DNA of 64,000 nt from Sphingopyxis sp. PAMC25046. Lineage in GTDB: Bacteria; Pseudomonadota; Alphaproteobacteria; Sphingomonadales; Sphingomonadaceae. Location of the stretch: NCBI RefSeq assembly GCF_004795895.1, contig NZ_CP039250.1, positions 1,488,001 through 1,552,000 of the forward strand. Direction: 5' to 3'. The position numbers were made by a program, and so were the translations under genes. The notes beneath the pieces are model-generated. The model had not been told where the DNA came from. It worked only from the letters and a program-made list of their open reading frames with translations, and did not search any database. Below are positions 1 through 9,135 of this stretch, piece after piece (the first letter of the stretch is position 1; each line of letters starts with the position of its first letter).

Positions 1-290
1 CGCATGACGCAGGTGAGGTCTTCGGGCAAACGGCTGTTCGACGGATGAACGACGAGATTGACCGCCCAGGGCGCGGCATCGGGGTCGTTCGACAGCGCCG
101 CGTCGATCCGGCTGACCCAATTCTCGAGGTCCGCCGACGTCCGCGCATTGGGGGCGGGGAAGCTGCCGATCACGCCCGAACGAGATGCCGCGATGACCAT
201 CTCGGGACCCGAGACGAGGAACATCGGCGCGGCGATCGCCGGCAGGCGCAAACCCCGCGTCAGTGCTGGCGGAAGGCCGTGTTTCGGCAC
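1..290 (-). CDS. Nitronate monooxygenase family protein (3' part outside window)
   Basis: Only the first 96 codons are inside the window; the gene continues past base 1. The predicted product begins MPKHGLPPALTRGLRLP and continues with IAAPMFLVSGPEMVIAASRS, then GVIGSFPAPNARTS. This is the N-terminal beta-strand and FMN-site pattern of the 2-nitropropane dioxygenase/nitronate monooxygenase TIM-barrel family, which oxidises alkyl nitronates or related substrates with FMN. I chose the GTG at 288-290 because a purine-rich AGAGAGGATGAAGA lies just upstream and the conserved LPAIAAPM segment follows. It is divergent from the TonB receptor at 407, with a 116-base shared promoter region between. Substrate cannot be told from the fragment. 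Confidence 0.75.
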   Translation of the reverse strand, partial: MPKHGLPPALTRGLRLPAIAAPMFLVSGPEMVIAASRSGVIGSFPAPNARTSADLENWVSRIDAALSNDPDAAPWAVNLVVHPSNSRLPEDLTCVM

Positions 291-406
291 TCTTCATCCT
301 CTCTCAAATTATCTGACTTGCATAACGATACTTAAAGACGATAAGAGTCGCAAGGCCAGAAAAACATCGCGGGGAAAACCCGACGATTGTGGGAGGGAGA
401 GAGATT

Positions 407-2695
407 ATGAAGACCAGCTTTGCCGTGCTGTTCGCCGCGACCGCGCTTGCAACCCCCGGAATCGCCCTTGCGCAGGACACGGCACCCGGGGACGATCAGG
501 GCGGGCTTGAGGAAATCATCGTCACCGCGCAAAAGCGCGCCGAAGGCCTGTCGGACGTGCCGATCTCGATCTCGGCGGTCAGCGGCAAGCAGGTCGAAAA
601 TTACGGCCAGACCAACCTCGAACAGATTTCGTCGTCGGTCCCGAACCTCAAGATCACCCAGACCGCGATCGCCAACCGCATCGCGATCCGCGGTATCGCG
701 TCGGGCGACAACAAGGGTTTCGAACAATCGGTCGCGATGTTCGTCGACGGCGTCTATTACGGCCGCGACCAGCTCTCGCGCCTGCCGCTCGTCGACATGG
801 AGCGCGTCGAGGTGCTGCGCGGGCCGCAGCCGACGCTGTTCGGCAAAAATGCGATCGCGGGCGCGGTCAACATCACGACGCGCAGCCCGACCGACGAGTT
901 CGAAGGCTCGGTCAGCGGCCTCTATGAATTCAACCACAAGGAAGTACAGCTCACCGGCGTGCTCTCGGGACCGCTGAGCGACGGGATCGAGGCGCGCGTC
1001 GTCGGCTATCACCGTTCGATGGACGGCTATTTCTATAATCAGGAACTCGACCGCGACGAGCCGAACGTCGACGAATATTATTTCCGCGGCAAGCTCGAAT
1101 TCGACAAGGGCGGGCCGTTCGCCGCCGAGCTCAAGCTCGAATATGCCGACTTCGAAATGAAGGGCCAGCCGCGCGACGTGTTCGGCGCCGTAGGCAACTA
1201 CAACACCGTTTTCCAGGGCCCCTTCTTCGTCAGCACCGACCCCGACTTCGTCCGCGAGGACAATGGCTATGAAAGCCGGAACAAGGTATTCGGCGCGACG
1301 CTCAACGCCGATCTCGAACTTGGCGACCACACGCTGACCTCGGTTTCGTCGCTGCTCGATTACAAGACACGCGAGATCGTCGACGTCGATTTCTCGGGGA
1401 TCAGCTTCCTCGACGGGACGAACTTGCGCGAGGATTATCGCCAGTTCAGCCAGGAACTGCGGCTTGCATCGCCGGGCGGTGAGGCGTTCAACTATATCGC
1501 GGGGGTCTATTACCAGCATGCGAAACTCGACGTGCAGGACTTCACCCTGTTCAACCCGACCTTCCTCGCGCTGGGCGCCCCCTTCAGCGCACTCGGCGAT
1601 ACCAGAAACGATCGTGATTATGCGCAGAAGTCCGACCTGATTTCGGGCTTTGCCCAGGGCGAGTTGTCGGTCACCGACCGGCTTCGTATCACCGCGGGCG
1701 CGCGCTTCAACCATGAGAAGAAGACGGGCAGCCGCAGCCTCGCGATCGTGCAGGGGCCGCTCAGCACCGCCCCCGCGCCGGTCGTCGCGGCGGTGTTCCG
1801 CGCTCTCAATATCGAAGCACACAGCATCTCGGGCAAGATCAGCGAAGACAGCTTCAACCCGATGGTCAACGTCCAGTATGACGCGACCGACGATCTGATG
1901 CTCTACGCCTCCTATGCCAAGGGCACCAAGGCGGGCGGCTTCGACATCCGATCGAACTCGCTGCCGACCTCTACCACCGTCGCGAAGCCCGGCGCGTTCG
2001 AGTTCGAGGATGAAAGCGCCGACAATTTCGAGGCGGGCCTCAAATACAAGGGGCGCAACGTCGCATTCAACCTCTCGGTCTATCGCACCGATTACAAGGA
2101 TCTTCAGGTCAACATCTTCGACGGCACGCTCAATTTCAACGTCCGCAACGCCGCCGAAGCGCGCACGCAGGGCGTTGAGGCCGATTTCCGCGCCGCGGTA
2201 GCGCCGGGGCTGACGGTCAGCGGCGCGGTCGCCTATCTCGATTTCAAGTTCAGCAATTTCACCGACGGCCAGTGCTATTATCTGCAGACGCCCGACGCGA
2301 ACGGCTTCTGCGACTATTCGGGCAAGCGCAACGCGCTCAGCCCCAAATGGTCGGGCAATCTCAATGTCGATTACACCACGCCGGTGACGAGCGACATGAA
2401 GGTTGCGTTCAACGTCAACGCCGACTTCTCCTCTTCCTATATCGCCGCGGCGAACCTCGACCCCCGCACACATCAGGACGGGTATGTGAAGCTCGGCGCG
2501 CGGCTCGCGCTGGCTGAGGTCGATGATCGCTGGGAGGTCGCGCTGATCGGCCGCAACCTCACCAACCAGCGCATTCTGCAAACCGCGAGTTCGATGCCGC
2601 TCGCGACGACGATCACGCGAAATGCCGGCAACGCTTATAATGGCATCGTTGACCGGCCGCGCACGATCGCAGTGCAATTGACCGGGCGTTTCTGA
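407..2695 (+). CDS. TonB-dependent outer-membrane receptor
   Basis: A 762-residue outer-membrane active transporter for a ligand I cannot name. A signal peptide spans about residues 1-22 (cut after IALA). A TonB-box-like EEIIVTAQKR lies near residues 35-44. The plug domain follows (VPISISAV, IRGIASGDNKG, VDGVYYGRDQLSR, MERVEVLRGPQ, LFGKNAIAGAVNI), then a beta-barrel ending in QLTGRF with the terminal Phe used by BAM. I took the ATG at 407 because GGGAGGGAGAGAG precedes it and the signal peptide starts there; an upstream GTG at 389 would spoil the signal. The gene stands between a divergent nitronate monooxygenase and an HxlR-type regulator, so its substrate may be unrelated to the glycan locus further on. 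Confidence 0.92.
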   Translation: MKTSFAVLFAATALATPGIALAQDTAPGDDQGGLEEIIVTAQKRAEGLSDVPISISAVSGKQVENYGQTNLEQISSSVPNLKITQTAIANRIAIRGIASGDNKGFEQSVAMFVDGVYYGRDQLSRLPLVDMERVEVLRGPQPTLFGKNAIAGAVNITTRSPTDEFEGSVSGLYEFNHKEVQLTGVLSGPLSDGIEARVVGYHRSMDGYFYNQELDRDEPNVDEYYFRGKLEFDKGGPFAAELKLEYADFEMKGQPRDVFGAVGNYNTVFQGPFFVSTDPDFVREDNGYESRNKVFGATLNADLELGDHTLTSVSSLLDYKTREIVDVDFSGISFLDGTNLREDYRQFSQELRLASPGGEAFNYIAGVYYQHAKLDVQDFTLFNPTFLALGAPFSALGDTRNDRDYAQKSDLISGFAQGELSVTDRLRITAGARFNHEKKTGSRSLAIVQGPLSTAPAPVVAAVFRALNIEAHSISGKISEDSFNPMVNVQYDATDDLMLYASYAKGTKAGGFDIRSNSLPTSTTVAKPGAFEFEDESADNFEAGLKYKGRNVAFNLSVYRTDYKDLQVNIFDGTLNFNVRNAAEARTQGVEADFRAAVAPGLTVSGAVAYLDFKFSNFTDGQCYYLQTPDANGFCDYSGKRNALSPKWSGNLNVDYTTPVTSDMKVAFNVNADFSSSYIAAANLDPRTHQDGYVKLGARLALAEVDDRWEVALIGRNLTNQRILQTASSMPLATTITRNAGNAYNGIVDRPRTIAVQLTGRF

Positions 2696-2701
2696 TGCAG
2701 C

Positions 2702-2730
2702 GGGGAGGGCGGTTCGGCGCCACCCTCCCC
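2702..2730 (+). terminator. Possible terminator hairpin after TonB receptor
   Basis: GGGGAGGG (2702-2709) is the exact reverse complement of CCCTCCCC (2723-2730), leaving a 13-base loop. The hairpin starts seven bases after the stop codon. No T-run follows, so it may only stabilise the 3' end or act with Rho. Confidence 0.4.
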
Positions 2731-2800
2731 GTCGCGGGTGCCAGCCTTGTCGGCATCCCATGCTTCGTTTAGGGGGCAGGGAGAAGTAAGGACGGCTTAT

Positions 2801-3733
2801 TTGAAACACGACCGCACCATCAGGGCCTGCTCGATCTGGCGCGCGCTCGATGTCGTCGGCGATGTGCCGGTCCTGCTGATCATGGAACAGACGTTCCTCG
2901 GCATCCACAGCTTCGACGAATTCGTCGCGCGCACCGGCCTTGCGCGTTCGGTCGTCAACGGCCGCCTCAAGAAGCTGGTCGACGAGGAATGCCTCGCCAA
3001 AATGCCCAAGAAGAATGGGCGCGGCTTTCACTATGTCCTTACCCAGAAGGGCCGCGACCAGTTTCCCAACGGCCTGATGATGCTGCGCTGGCAGCATAAG
3101 TGGGAGGCCGACAGTCGCGATTTCCAGGTCCGCCTCCACCACGCCACCTGTGGCCATGCGACCGAACCCGTGCCCGCATGCGCGCATTGCCGGGCCGAAA
3201 TCGATCCGCGCGACGTCGATTGGCGTGAGGGACCGGGGCTCGCGCAAGTGGTCCCGCATTATGAGCGCCGCCGCTTCAATGGCGAGGTCGGCGCCCGGCG
3301 CCCCGGCGGCCGGCCGCTCGTCGATACGATGATCGAGCTGTTCGGCGACCGCTGGGCGACGCTCGTCGTCCGCGCGATGTTCACGCACATCAACCGCTTC
3401 GACGATATCCGGCGCGACACCCTGATGGCGACGAACATATTGACTGGCCGTCTCGAACGCCTCGTGCGGCAGGGCATTTTAAAGACCGTGCCCTATTCGA
3501 GCCACGCCGACCGTTTCGAATATCGCCTGACCGACAAGGGCCGCGATCTTTATCCGGTGCTGCTCGCGCTGCTGCAGTGGGGCGACAAATGGTTTTCCGA
3601 CGAGCGGGGTCCACCGGTGTTGCTGACGCATCGCCCGTGCGGTCAAGACCTCCACATGGTCGCGGCGTGCAGCCATTGCGGTGACGAACTTGCGCTGTCG
3701 AACAGCCGCTTCACGCTCGAAGAGGCGCGTTGA
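2801..3733 (+). CDS. Tandem HxlR-type winged-helix transcriptional regulator
   Basis: A 310-residue protein made of two copies of an HxlR-like module. Each half has a winged helix (first: SIWRALDVVGDVPVLLIMEQ to GRGFHYVLTQKGRDQFP; second: DTMIELFGDRWATLVVRAMF to DRFEYRLTDKGRDLYPVLL). Each ends in a C-x9-C-x2-C knuckle (CGHATEPVPACAHC; CGQDLHMVAACSHC). HxlR proteins are normally about 110-150 residues and dimerise, so this looks like an internal duplication giving a covalent pseudo-dimer. I preferred the TTG at 2801, with GTAAGGA eight bases upstream; a GTG at 2738 in the same frame would add 21 residues with no module similarity. It is convergent with the MFS gene. The target is unknown; the adjacent TonB receptor is a candidate. 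Confidence 0.8.
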   Translation: MKHDRTIRACSIWRALDVVGDVPVLLIMEQTFLGIHSFDEFVARTGLARSVVNGRLKKLVDEECLAKMPKKNGRGFHYVLTQKGRDQFPNGLMMLRWQHKWEADSRDFQVRLHHATCGHATEPVPACAHCRAEIDPRDVDWREGPGLAQVVPHYERRRFNGEVGARRPGGRPLVDTMIELFGDRWATLVVRAMFTHINRFDDIRRDTLMATNILTGRLERLVRQGILKTVPYSSHADRFEYRLTDKGRDLYPVLLALLQWGDKWFSDERGPPVLLTHRPCGQDLHMVAACSHCGDELALSNSRFTLEEAR

Positions 3734-3736
3734 GTT

Positions 3737-4966
3737 TCAGGGCAGGATACGGCCCTCGTCGCGGCGGGGCATCGGCGCGACAAAACGCAGTACAAACGCG
3801 GAGAGCAGGAGCCAGCTGGCGGAGCCGAGGATCGCCGCGGGCAAGCTGCTGAGGTCGGCGACCAGTCCGAGCGCATACGCGCCGAGCGCCATCGCGCCAA
3901 AGGTCACTGCCTGGTAGATCGACAGGCAGCGGCCGAGAATCTCCTCGGGCGAGCGCAATTGCATCGCGACATTCAGCGTCGTCAGCGTGGACACCCATGC
4001 GCCGCCGGCGACGAAGGCAGCGACCATCAAGGCGGGGAGATTGACCGCGAGCGCGACAGGCAGCATCGCGGCGGCGAAGATCAGCGACGCCGCAGTGACC
4101 ACCCGGTCGCTGCCCCAGCGGCGCCGCGCCTGTCCGACCCACAGTGCGGCAAAGATCGATCCCGCGCCAAAGGCAGCAAGGCACAGACCATATATGATTT
4201 CGGTCCCGTGCAGCCGGTCGCGGACGAGCGAGGGAAGCAGCGCCTGAAACCCCGCCGCGCCGGCACCGAAGGCGAAACCGCGGATCAGCACGCGGCGCAC
4301 CGGGTCCGAATGCACACAGAATCTTATGCCCGCGGCGATCGCCGTCAGCATCGGCGTCCTTCGCGGCGGCAGCGTTTCGGGATGCCAGCGCAGCAGCACG
4401 ACGATCAGCGCGACATAGCTTAGTGCGTTGAGTCCGAAAGCGGCGGCGGTGCCGACGATCGAGATAAGCAAGCCGCCGAGCGCGGGGCCGACGCTGCGCG
4501 CAAGGTTGAACGCGATGGTGTTGAGCGCGATCGCCTGCGGCAAATCCCTGGGACCGACCTGCAACCGCACCGAGGCCTGCCATGCCGGGCCGTTGAGCGC
4601 GGTGCCGCACCCGACCGCGAGCGTGAAGAACAGCAGGGTGAGCGGCGTGATCGCGTCCATATAGGTCGTCAGCGTCAGCGCCGCCGAGACGATCAGCATC
4701 CCGGTCTGCGCCGCGAGCATCACGCGCCGCCGGTCGAAATTGTCGGCGATCGCCCCCGCAAAAATACCGAGCAGCATGACCGGGATCGTCGTGATCGCCG
4801 CCACCAGCGCGATCAGCAGATGCGATTCGGTCAGTTCGGTCATCAGCCAAGCCGCCGCGACCGACTGGATCATCGACCCCATGTTCGACGCGAGGTTGGC
4901 GATCCAGATCGCGCGGAACGCCGGGTAGCGGAAGGGCGCGAACGCATAGGGTGGTTCGGGGCTCAC
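3737..4966 (-). CDS. MFS transporter, EntS/MFS_3-like
   Basis: A roughly 409-residue inner-membrane protein with about twelve hydrophobic segments. The MFS loop motif appears in the form GAIADNFDRRRVM. The sequence resembles the exporter-type MFS_3 group that includes enterobactin and macrolide exporters. It is the last gene of a minus-strand group GH3-sulfatase-MFS and starts about 40 bases after the sulfatase stop. I chose GTG at 4966, preceded by GGTAGG and followed by SPEPPYAFAPFRYPAF; a TTG at 5002 would add 12 arginine-rich residues. The context might suggest sugar transport, but the family mostly exports small molecules, so the substrate is open. Confidence 0.8.
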   Translation of the reverse strand: MSPEPPYAFAPFRYPAFRAIWIANLASNMGSMIQSVAAAWLMTELTESHLLIALVAAITTIPVMLLGIFAGAIADNFDRRRVMLAAQTGMLIVSAALTLTTYMDAITPLTLLFFTLAVGCGTALNGPAWQASVRLQVGPRDLPQAIALNTIAFNLARSVGPALGGLLISIVGTAAAFGLNALSYVALIVVLLRWHPETLPPRRTPMLTAIAAGIRFCVHSDPVRRVLIRGFAFGAGAAGFQALLPSLVRDRLHGTEIIYGLCLAAFGAGSIFAALWVGQARRRWGSDRVVTAASLIFAAAMLPVALAVNLPALMVAAFVAGGAWVSTLTTLNVAMQLRSPEEILGRCLSIYQAVTFGAMALGAYALGLVADLSSLPAAILGSASWLLLSAFVLRFVAPMPRRDEGRILP

Positions 4967-5007
4967 GCCATCGCGCCTACCGTTCGCAAGCGGTCGTCGC
5001 AACCCGG

Positions 5008-6573
5008 TCAGGAAATGGCGGGGCCGCTCGTATCCTCATATTCGCGGCGCAGTTCGACCAGCCGCCGCTTCATCGCCGCGATCGGACCCTTCATCGCCGG
5101 GTCGTCGATCCGGTTGTCCATTTCGTGCGGATCGCTCTTGAGGTCGTAAAATTCCCACGCGTCGAGCCCTTCGCCATAGAAACGCACGAGTTTGTACCGT
5201 TCGCCACGCACGCCATAGTGCGCGCGCACCGCGTGGAACCCCGGAAATTCATAATAATGATAATAAACATCCTTGCGCCAGTCGCGCGGCGTGCGGCCAG
5301 CCAGTAGCGGCATCATCGACCGGCCCTGGATCGTCGCCGGGCCCTTCACCCCGGCATAGTCGAGGAAGGTCGGCGCATAGTCGATATTCTGGATCGGCGC
5401 CGCGATGCGCGTGCCCGGGCGGATATGCCCCGGATACTGGATCAGGAACGGCGTGCGCATCGATTCTTCATAGATGAAGCGCTTGTCGAACCAGCCATGC
5501 TCGCCAAGATAAAAGCCCTGGTCGGAGGTGTAGACGACGATCGTGTTCCGATCGAGGCCGCTGTCCTCCAGATAGTCGAGCACCGCGCCGACGCCTTCGT
5601 CGACCGCGGCGATCGTGCCCAGATATTGCTGCATGTAGCGCTGATATTTCCACAGTGCGAGGTCGCGGTCCGACGGCGCCGCGGCGTTGAGCCGGTCGTT
5701 GTCGGCCTGCATCGCCGCGTCCCACTCGGCTTGCTGCCCGTGCGTCATGCGGTCGAACGCGCCGGGCCAGCGGTTGTAGCGGAGTTGCGCCGATCCCTTC
5801 GCGACCGTCATCTTGAGGTCGTGCCCCTCATACATGTCGCGATAGATGTTCATTTCCTGCGTGCCGGCGGCGATGCGGCCGCGATAGTCGTCGAAATAAT
5901 TGCCCGGCACGGGAAAGGTCACGCCCTGATATTTCCGCACATGGCGCAGCGCGGGCATGAAATTGCGGTGCGGCGCCTTGTGATGGATCAGGATCGCGAA
6001 GGGTTTCGATTTGTCGCGCCCGTTCTTCAGCCAGTCGAGGCTGTATTGGGTGATGAGGTCGGTGGCATAGCCTTCGACGACGCTGCGCCCCTTTGGCGTG
6101 ATGATGTCGGGGTTATAATATTCGCCCTGGTCGTCGAGCACTTTCCAGTCGTCGAAGCCGATGCCTTCGGGCGAATGGTTGATGTGCCATTTGCCGAACA
6201 TCGCCGTCGCATAGCCTGCTTGGGACAATGCGCGCGGCCAGACCCAGACATGGTTGTCGAACCGCTGGCCGTTCTGGGTAAAGCCATGCGCGTGGCTCTG
6301 GCGGCCGGTGAGCAGTGTCGCGCGACTGGGGCCGCATAGCGAATTGCCGACGAAGCTCTGCGTGAAGATCGCGCCATTTTTCGCGATGCGGTCGATGTTG
6401 GGTGTCGGCGCAAGCTTCGACAGCTGCGATCCATAGGCCGAGATCGCCTGATAGGCATGATCGTCCGACATGATATAGACGATGTTCGGGCGCGCGGGCG
6501 GCTGCGCTCCCGCTACGGCAACGAAGGCGAGCGGGAGTGCGAGCGCGAGAGGCAGGCGAAAGCGCGTCGTCAT
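5008..6573 (-). CDS. Secreted type I sulfatase
   Basis: A 521-residue sulfatase that removes sulfate esters, probably from a carbohydrate. It has a cleavable signal peptide (about residues 1-23, ending VAGA). The first metal site is MSDDHAY near residue 37. The formylglycine signature LCGPSR carries the modified cysteine at residue 80, with LLTGRQSHAHG after it. The second metal region is YTSDQGFYLGEHGWFDKR. The HHKAPHRNF segment is shared with the carbohydrate N-acetylglucosamine-6-sulfatase-like S1 subfamilies; the subfamily is inference. A sulfatase-maturing enzyme is needed and none is visible here. The ATG at 6573 overlaps the stop of the upstream GH3 gene by ATGA, so the two are translationally coupled. 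Confidence 0.9.
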   Translation of the reverse strand: MTTRFRLPLALALPLAFVAVAGAQPPARPNIVYIMSDDHAYQAISAYGSQLSKLAPTPNIDRIAKNGAIFTQSFVGNSLCGPSRATLLTGRQSHAHGFTQNGQRFDNHVWVWPRALSQAGYATAMFGKWHINHSPEGIGFDDWKVLDDQGEYYNPDIITPKGRSVVEGYATDLITQYSLDWLKNGRDKSKPFAILIHHKAPHRNFMPALRHVRKYQGVTFPVPGNYFDDYRGRIAAGTQEMNIYRDMYEGHDLKMTVAKGSAQLRYNRWPGAFDRMTHGQQAEWDAAMQADNDRLNAAAPSDRDLALWKYQRYMQQYLGTIAAVDEGVGAVLDYLEDSGLDRNTIVVYTSDQGFYLGEHGWFDKRFIYEESMRTPFLIQYPGHIRPGTRIAAPIQNIDYAPTFLDYAGVKGPATIQGRSMMPLLAGRTPRDWRKDVYYHYYEFPGFHAVRAHYGVRGERYKLVRFYGEGLDAWEFYDLKSDPHEMDNRIDDPAMKGPIAAMKRRLVELRREYEDTSGPAIS

Positions 6574-8888
6574 TCGGTCAGCTCGAAGGCGGCTTCCTGC
6601 CCCTCGGCCGACGAAGGTCCGACCCACAGTTTGAACTGGCCGGGCTCGCTGCCCCAGCTCATATCCTGCCGCGTGAAGGCCAGATCGGCGTCGGTCAGGG
6701 TGAAGCGGACCGTCCGTTTCTCGCCCTTCTTGAGGCTGATCTTCTCGAACCCCTTCAACTCCTTCACCGGCCGCGTCACCGATCCGACAAGGTCGCGAAC
6801 GTAAAGCTGCACGACCTCCTCGCCGTCGCGCGTGCCACTGTTGGTCACGGTAACGCTCGCCGTCAGTGTCTCGCCGGAGCGAATCTTTGCCCTGTCCAGC
6901 GTCACCGGCGAATAGGTAAAGCTGGTGTAGCTGAGGCCATAGCCGAACGGATAGAGCGGCGTGTTCGGCGTATTGAGGTAGCGCGAGACATATTTCGCAT
7001 TGGGATCCGCCGGATTGATCGGCCGCCCGGTGTTTTTCATATCGTAATGGATCGGCACCTGCCCGACATTGCGCGGGAAGGTAACCGGCAGCTTGCCCGA
7101 CGGATTATACCGGCCATAGAGGACGTCGGCGATCGCGTGGCCGCCCATCGTGCCCGGATACCACGCCTCGAGGATCGCATCGACATGGGCATCGGCCCAT
7201 TCGATGCTGTTGGGCCGCCCGCTCATCAGCACGAGGATGATCGGCTTTCCGGTCTTCTTTAGCTCTTCAAGCAGCGCCTGCTGATTGCCGGGCAGATCGA
7301 GCGAGGTGCGGCTCGCCGCTTCGCCGGTCATGTCCCAGCGTTCGCCCATCGCCGCGATGATCACGTCCGATTTCTGCGCCAGCGCGATCGCTTCGGCGAA
7401 CCCGTCAGTCTTGCCCGCGTCCGCGAACGCATAGCTCGCGCCCTTGGCATAAGCGACGCTCGTTCCCTCCGGTGCGCCGGCCTGCATCCCCCCGAGCAGC
7501 GTGACAGGCCGCGTCTTGCGGTCGCCCGCCGCCGACCAGCTGCCGATCATGTCCTCCTTGCTGTTGCCGAGCGGGCCGATCACCGCAATCGACTTCGCCG
7601 CCGCGGCGAGGGGCAGGGCATTGTCCTCGTTTTTGAGGAGAACGATCGACTTGCGCGCGACATCGCGCGCGGCTTCGAGGAAGTCGGGGCGATAGACGGT
7701 CGCTTTTTCGCGAGCTTCGTCCGAATAGCGGTAAGGATCCTCGAACAGGCCAAGGCGGTATTTCATCTCAAGGATCGCCTTCACCGCCGCATCGACGCGC
7801 TTCACGTCGACCTTGCCTTCGGCGACCGACTTGGCGAGGTGATCCATGAACACCGCGCCCTGCAGGTCCATGTCGACACCGGCGTTGATCGCCTGCTCGC
7901 CGGCCTGCTCGAGATCTTTTGAATAGCCGTGCGCGACCATTTCGTTGATCGACGTGTAATCGGTTACGATGAAGCCCTTGAAGCCCCATTTCTCGCGCAG
8001 GACTTCGGTCAGCAGATAGTGGCTGCCCGATGCCGGGACGCCGTCATATTCGTTGAACGATGTCATGAAGGTCGCGGCGCCCGCGTCGGCTGCGGCCTTG
8101 AAGGGCGGCAGATAGACGTCGCGCAGCGTGCGCTCCGAAATATCGACCGTGTGATAATCGCGTCCCGCCTGCGCGGCGCCGTAAGCGGCAAAATGCTTCG
8201 CCGTCGCCAGCACGGTATCGACGCGCTTCAGATCGTCGCCCTGAAATCCGCGCACGCGCGCCGCGGCAATCTTGCTGCCGAGGTAGACATCTTCGCCCGC
8301 GCCTTCGGACATGCGGCCCCAGCGTGGGTCGCGCGCGACGTCGACCATCGGTGCGAAGGTCCAGTGAATGCCCTCGGCCGACGCTTCGGTCGCCGCGATT
8401 CGCGCTGCCTTTTCAATGGCTTTCAAGTCCCAGCTCGCCGATTCGCCGAGCGAGATGGGGAATATGGTGCGGTGGCCATGGATGACGTCATAGCCGAAGA
8501 GCAGCGGAATCTTGAGCCGCGTTTCCTCGACCGCCAGCCGCTGCAGGTCGCGTGTATATTTGGCGGTGAAGGCGTTGAAGATCGACCCGATCCGTCCCTT
8601 GCGAATATCGTCCTGATATCCTTGGCGCATCGTCGGGCCGGTCGAATCCCAGTCGCTGGTCAGCAGCGACAATTGTCCGATTTTTTCGTCGAGCGTCATT
8701 TTCGCGATCAGTTCGGCAATGAAGCGATCCATCTTCGGATCGGGGCGCAGCCATCCCGCCGAATCCTCCGGGGCGGCCTCGCTCTTGCTCGCCGCCGGTT
8801 TCGCCATCAGCGGAGCGGGAGTGAGCTGTCCTGTCACCATCAAGGTGGCCAGCGTCAGGCATGTGAGGTTGCGCGTCATCGGTAGCAT
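6570..8888 (-). CDS. bglX: Periplasmic GH3 beta-glucosidase, BglX-like
   Basis: A 772-residue exo-acting beta-glucosidase of family GH3 that releases glucose from the non-reducing end of beta-glucosides. A signal peptide covers about residues 1-29. The N-terminal barrel shows KIGQLSLLTSDWDSTGP, FGYDVIHGHRTIFPI, FAPMVDVARDPRWGR, ATAKHFAAYG and FKGFIVTDYTS, where the Asp of VTDY is the expected nucleophile. A C-terminal alpha/beta sandwich (SIVLLKNEDNALPL) and an FnIII-like domain (YPFGYGLSYTSF onward) complete the BglX architecture. The ATG at 8888 has GGAAGGA seven bases before it. It is the first gene of a sulfatase-MFS group and is divergent from the Oar-like receptor. GH3 enzymes of this shape can cleave beta-1,2-linked glucose, which fits the GH144 nearby. 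Confidence 0.92.
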   Translation of the reverse strand: MLPMTRNLTCLTLATLMVTGQLTPAPLMAKPAASKSEAAPEDSAGWLRPDPKMDRFIAELIAKMTLDEKIGQLSLLTSDWDSTGPTMRQGYQDDIRKGRIGSIFNAFTAKYTRDLQRLAVEETRLKIPLLFGYDVIHGHRTIFPISLGESASWDLKAIEKAARIAATEASAEGIHWTFAPMVDVARDPRWGRMSEGAGEDVYLGSKIAAARVRGFQGDDLKRVDTVLATAKHFAAYGAAQAGRDYHTVDISERTLRDVYLPPFKAAADAGAATFMTSFNEYDGVPASGSHYLLTEVLREKWGFKGFIVTDYTSINEMVAHGYSKDLEQAGEQAINAGVDMDLQGAVFMDHLAKSVAEGKVDVKRVDAAVKAILEMKYRLGLFEDPYRYSDEAREKATVYRPDFLEAARDVARKSIVLLKNEDNALPLAAAAKSIAVIGPLGNSKEDMIGSWSAAGDRKTRPVTLLGGMQAGAPEGTSVAYAKGASYAFADAGKTDGFAEAIALAQKSDVIIAAMGERWDMTGEAASRTSLDLPGNQQALLEELKKTGKPIILVLMSGRPNSIEWADAHVDAILEAWYPGTMGGHAIADVLYGRYNPSGKLPVTFPRNVGQVPIHYDMKNTGRPINPADPNAKYVSRYLNTPNTPLYPFGYGLSYTSFTYSPVTLDRAKIRSGETLTASVTVTNSGTRDGEEVVQLYVRDLVGSVTRPVKELKGFEKISLKKGEKRTVRFTLTDADLAFTRQDMSWGSEPGQFKLWVGPSSAEGQEAAFELTE

Positions 8889-8913
8889 GATTCGTCCTTC
8901 CCGGTCGGGTTTG

Positions 8914-8942
8914 CTTATACATTGTGACGCGGATTGGCCGAA
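8914..8942 (-). promoter_or_regulatory. Possible GH3 promoter
   Basis: On the minus strand TATAAG (8919-8914) is a good -10 hexamer. TTCGGC (8942-8937) sits 17 bases upstream as a weak -35. Transcription would begin about 20 bases before the ATG at 8888. Confidence 0.35.
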
Positions 8943-9008
8943 ATCGGCCGAAAACCGGCTGGTCCCCGATTGCATCCATCTGTGTCGCTTCCCCCTATAC
9001 AGCTATCG

Positions 9009-9022
9009 TGAAACCGGTTACA
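9009..9022. promoter_or_regulatory. LacI-type operator before Oar-like TonB receptor
   Basis: TGAAACCGGTTACA is a 14-base near-palindrome (one mismatched pair) centred on the C-G step typical of LacI-family operators. It closely matches sites upstream of lacI (23040-23053) and the FucP-like gene (25603-25616). A TATACA at 8996-9001 could be the plus-strand -10, which would put the operator over the start of transcription. It lies 114 bases before the GTG of the receptor and 120 bases from the GH3 start, so it may also influence GH3. Confidence 0.65.
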
Positions 9023-9135
9023 AACCAAAAAAACAACGACGCGGTTTTCGCGACTCGTCGCTGCACGGTGGCAAGGCCGGGCGGCTGGCCAGGCGAGGGC
9101 GGAAATGGTCGGGGCACAAAAAAAGGGAGGATGCC

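Noticed and set aside
332..3388. A 1018-residue open frame on the minus strand
   Set aside because: It lies wholly opposite the TonB receptor and HxlR gene, has a low-complexity Arg/Ala/Glu/Asp-rich make-up, and no recognisable motif. High-GC DNA gives long antisense frames.
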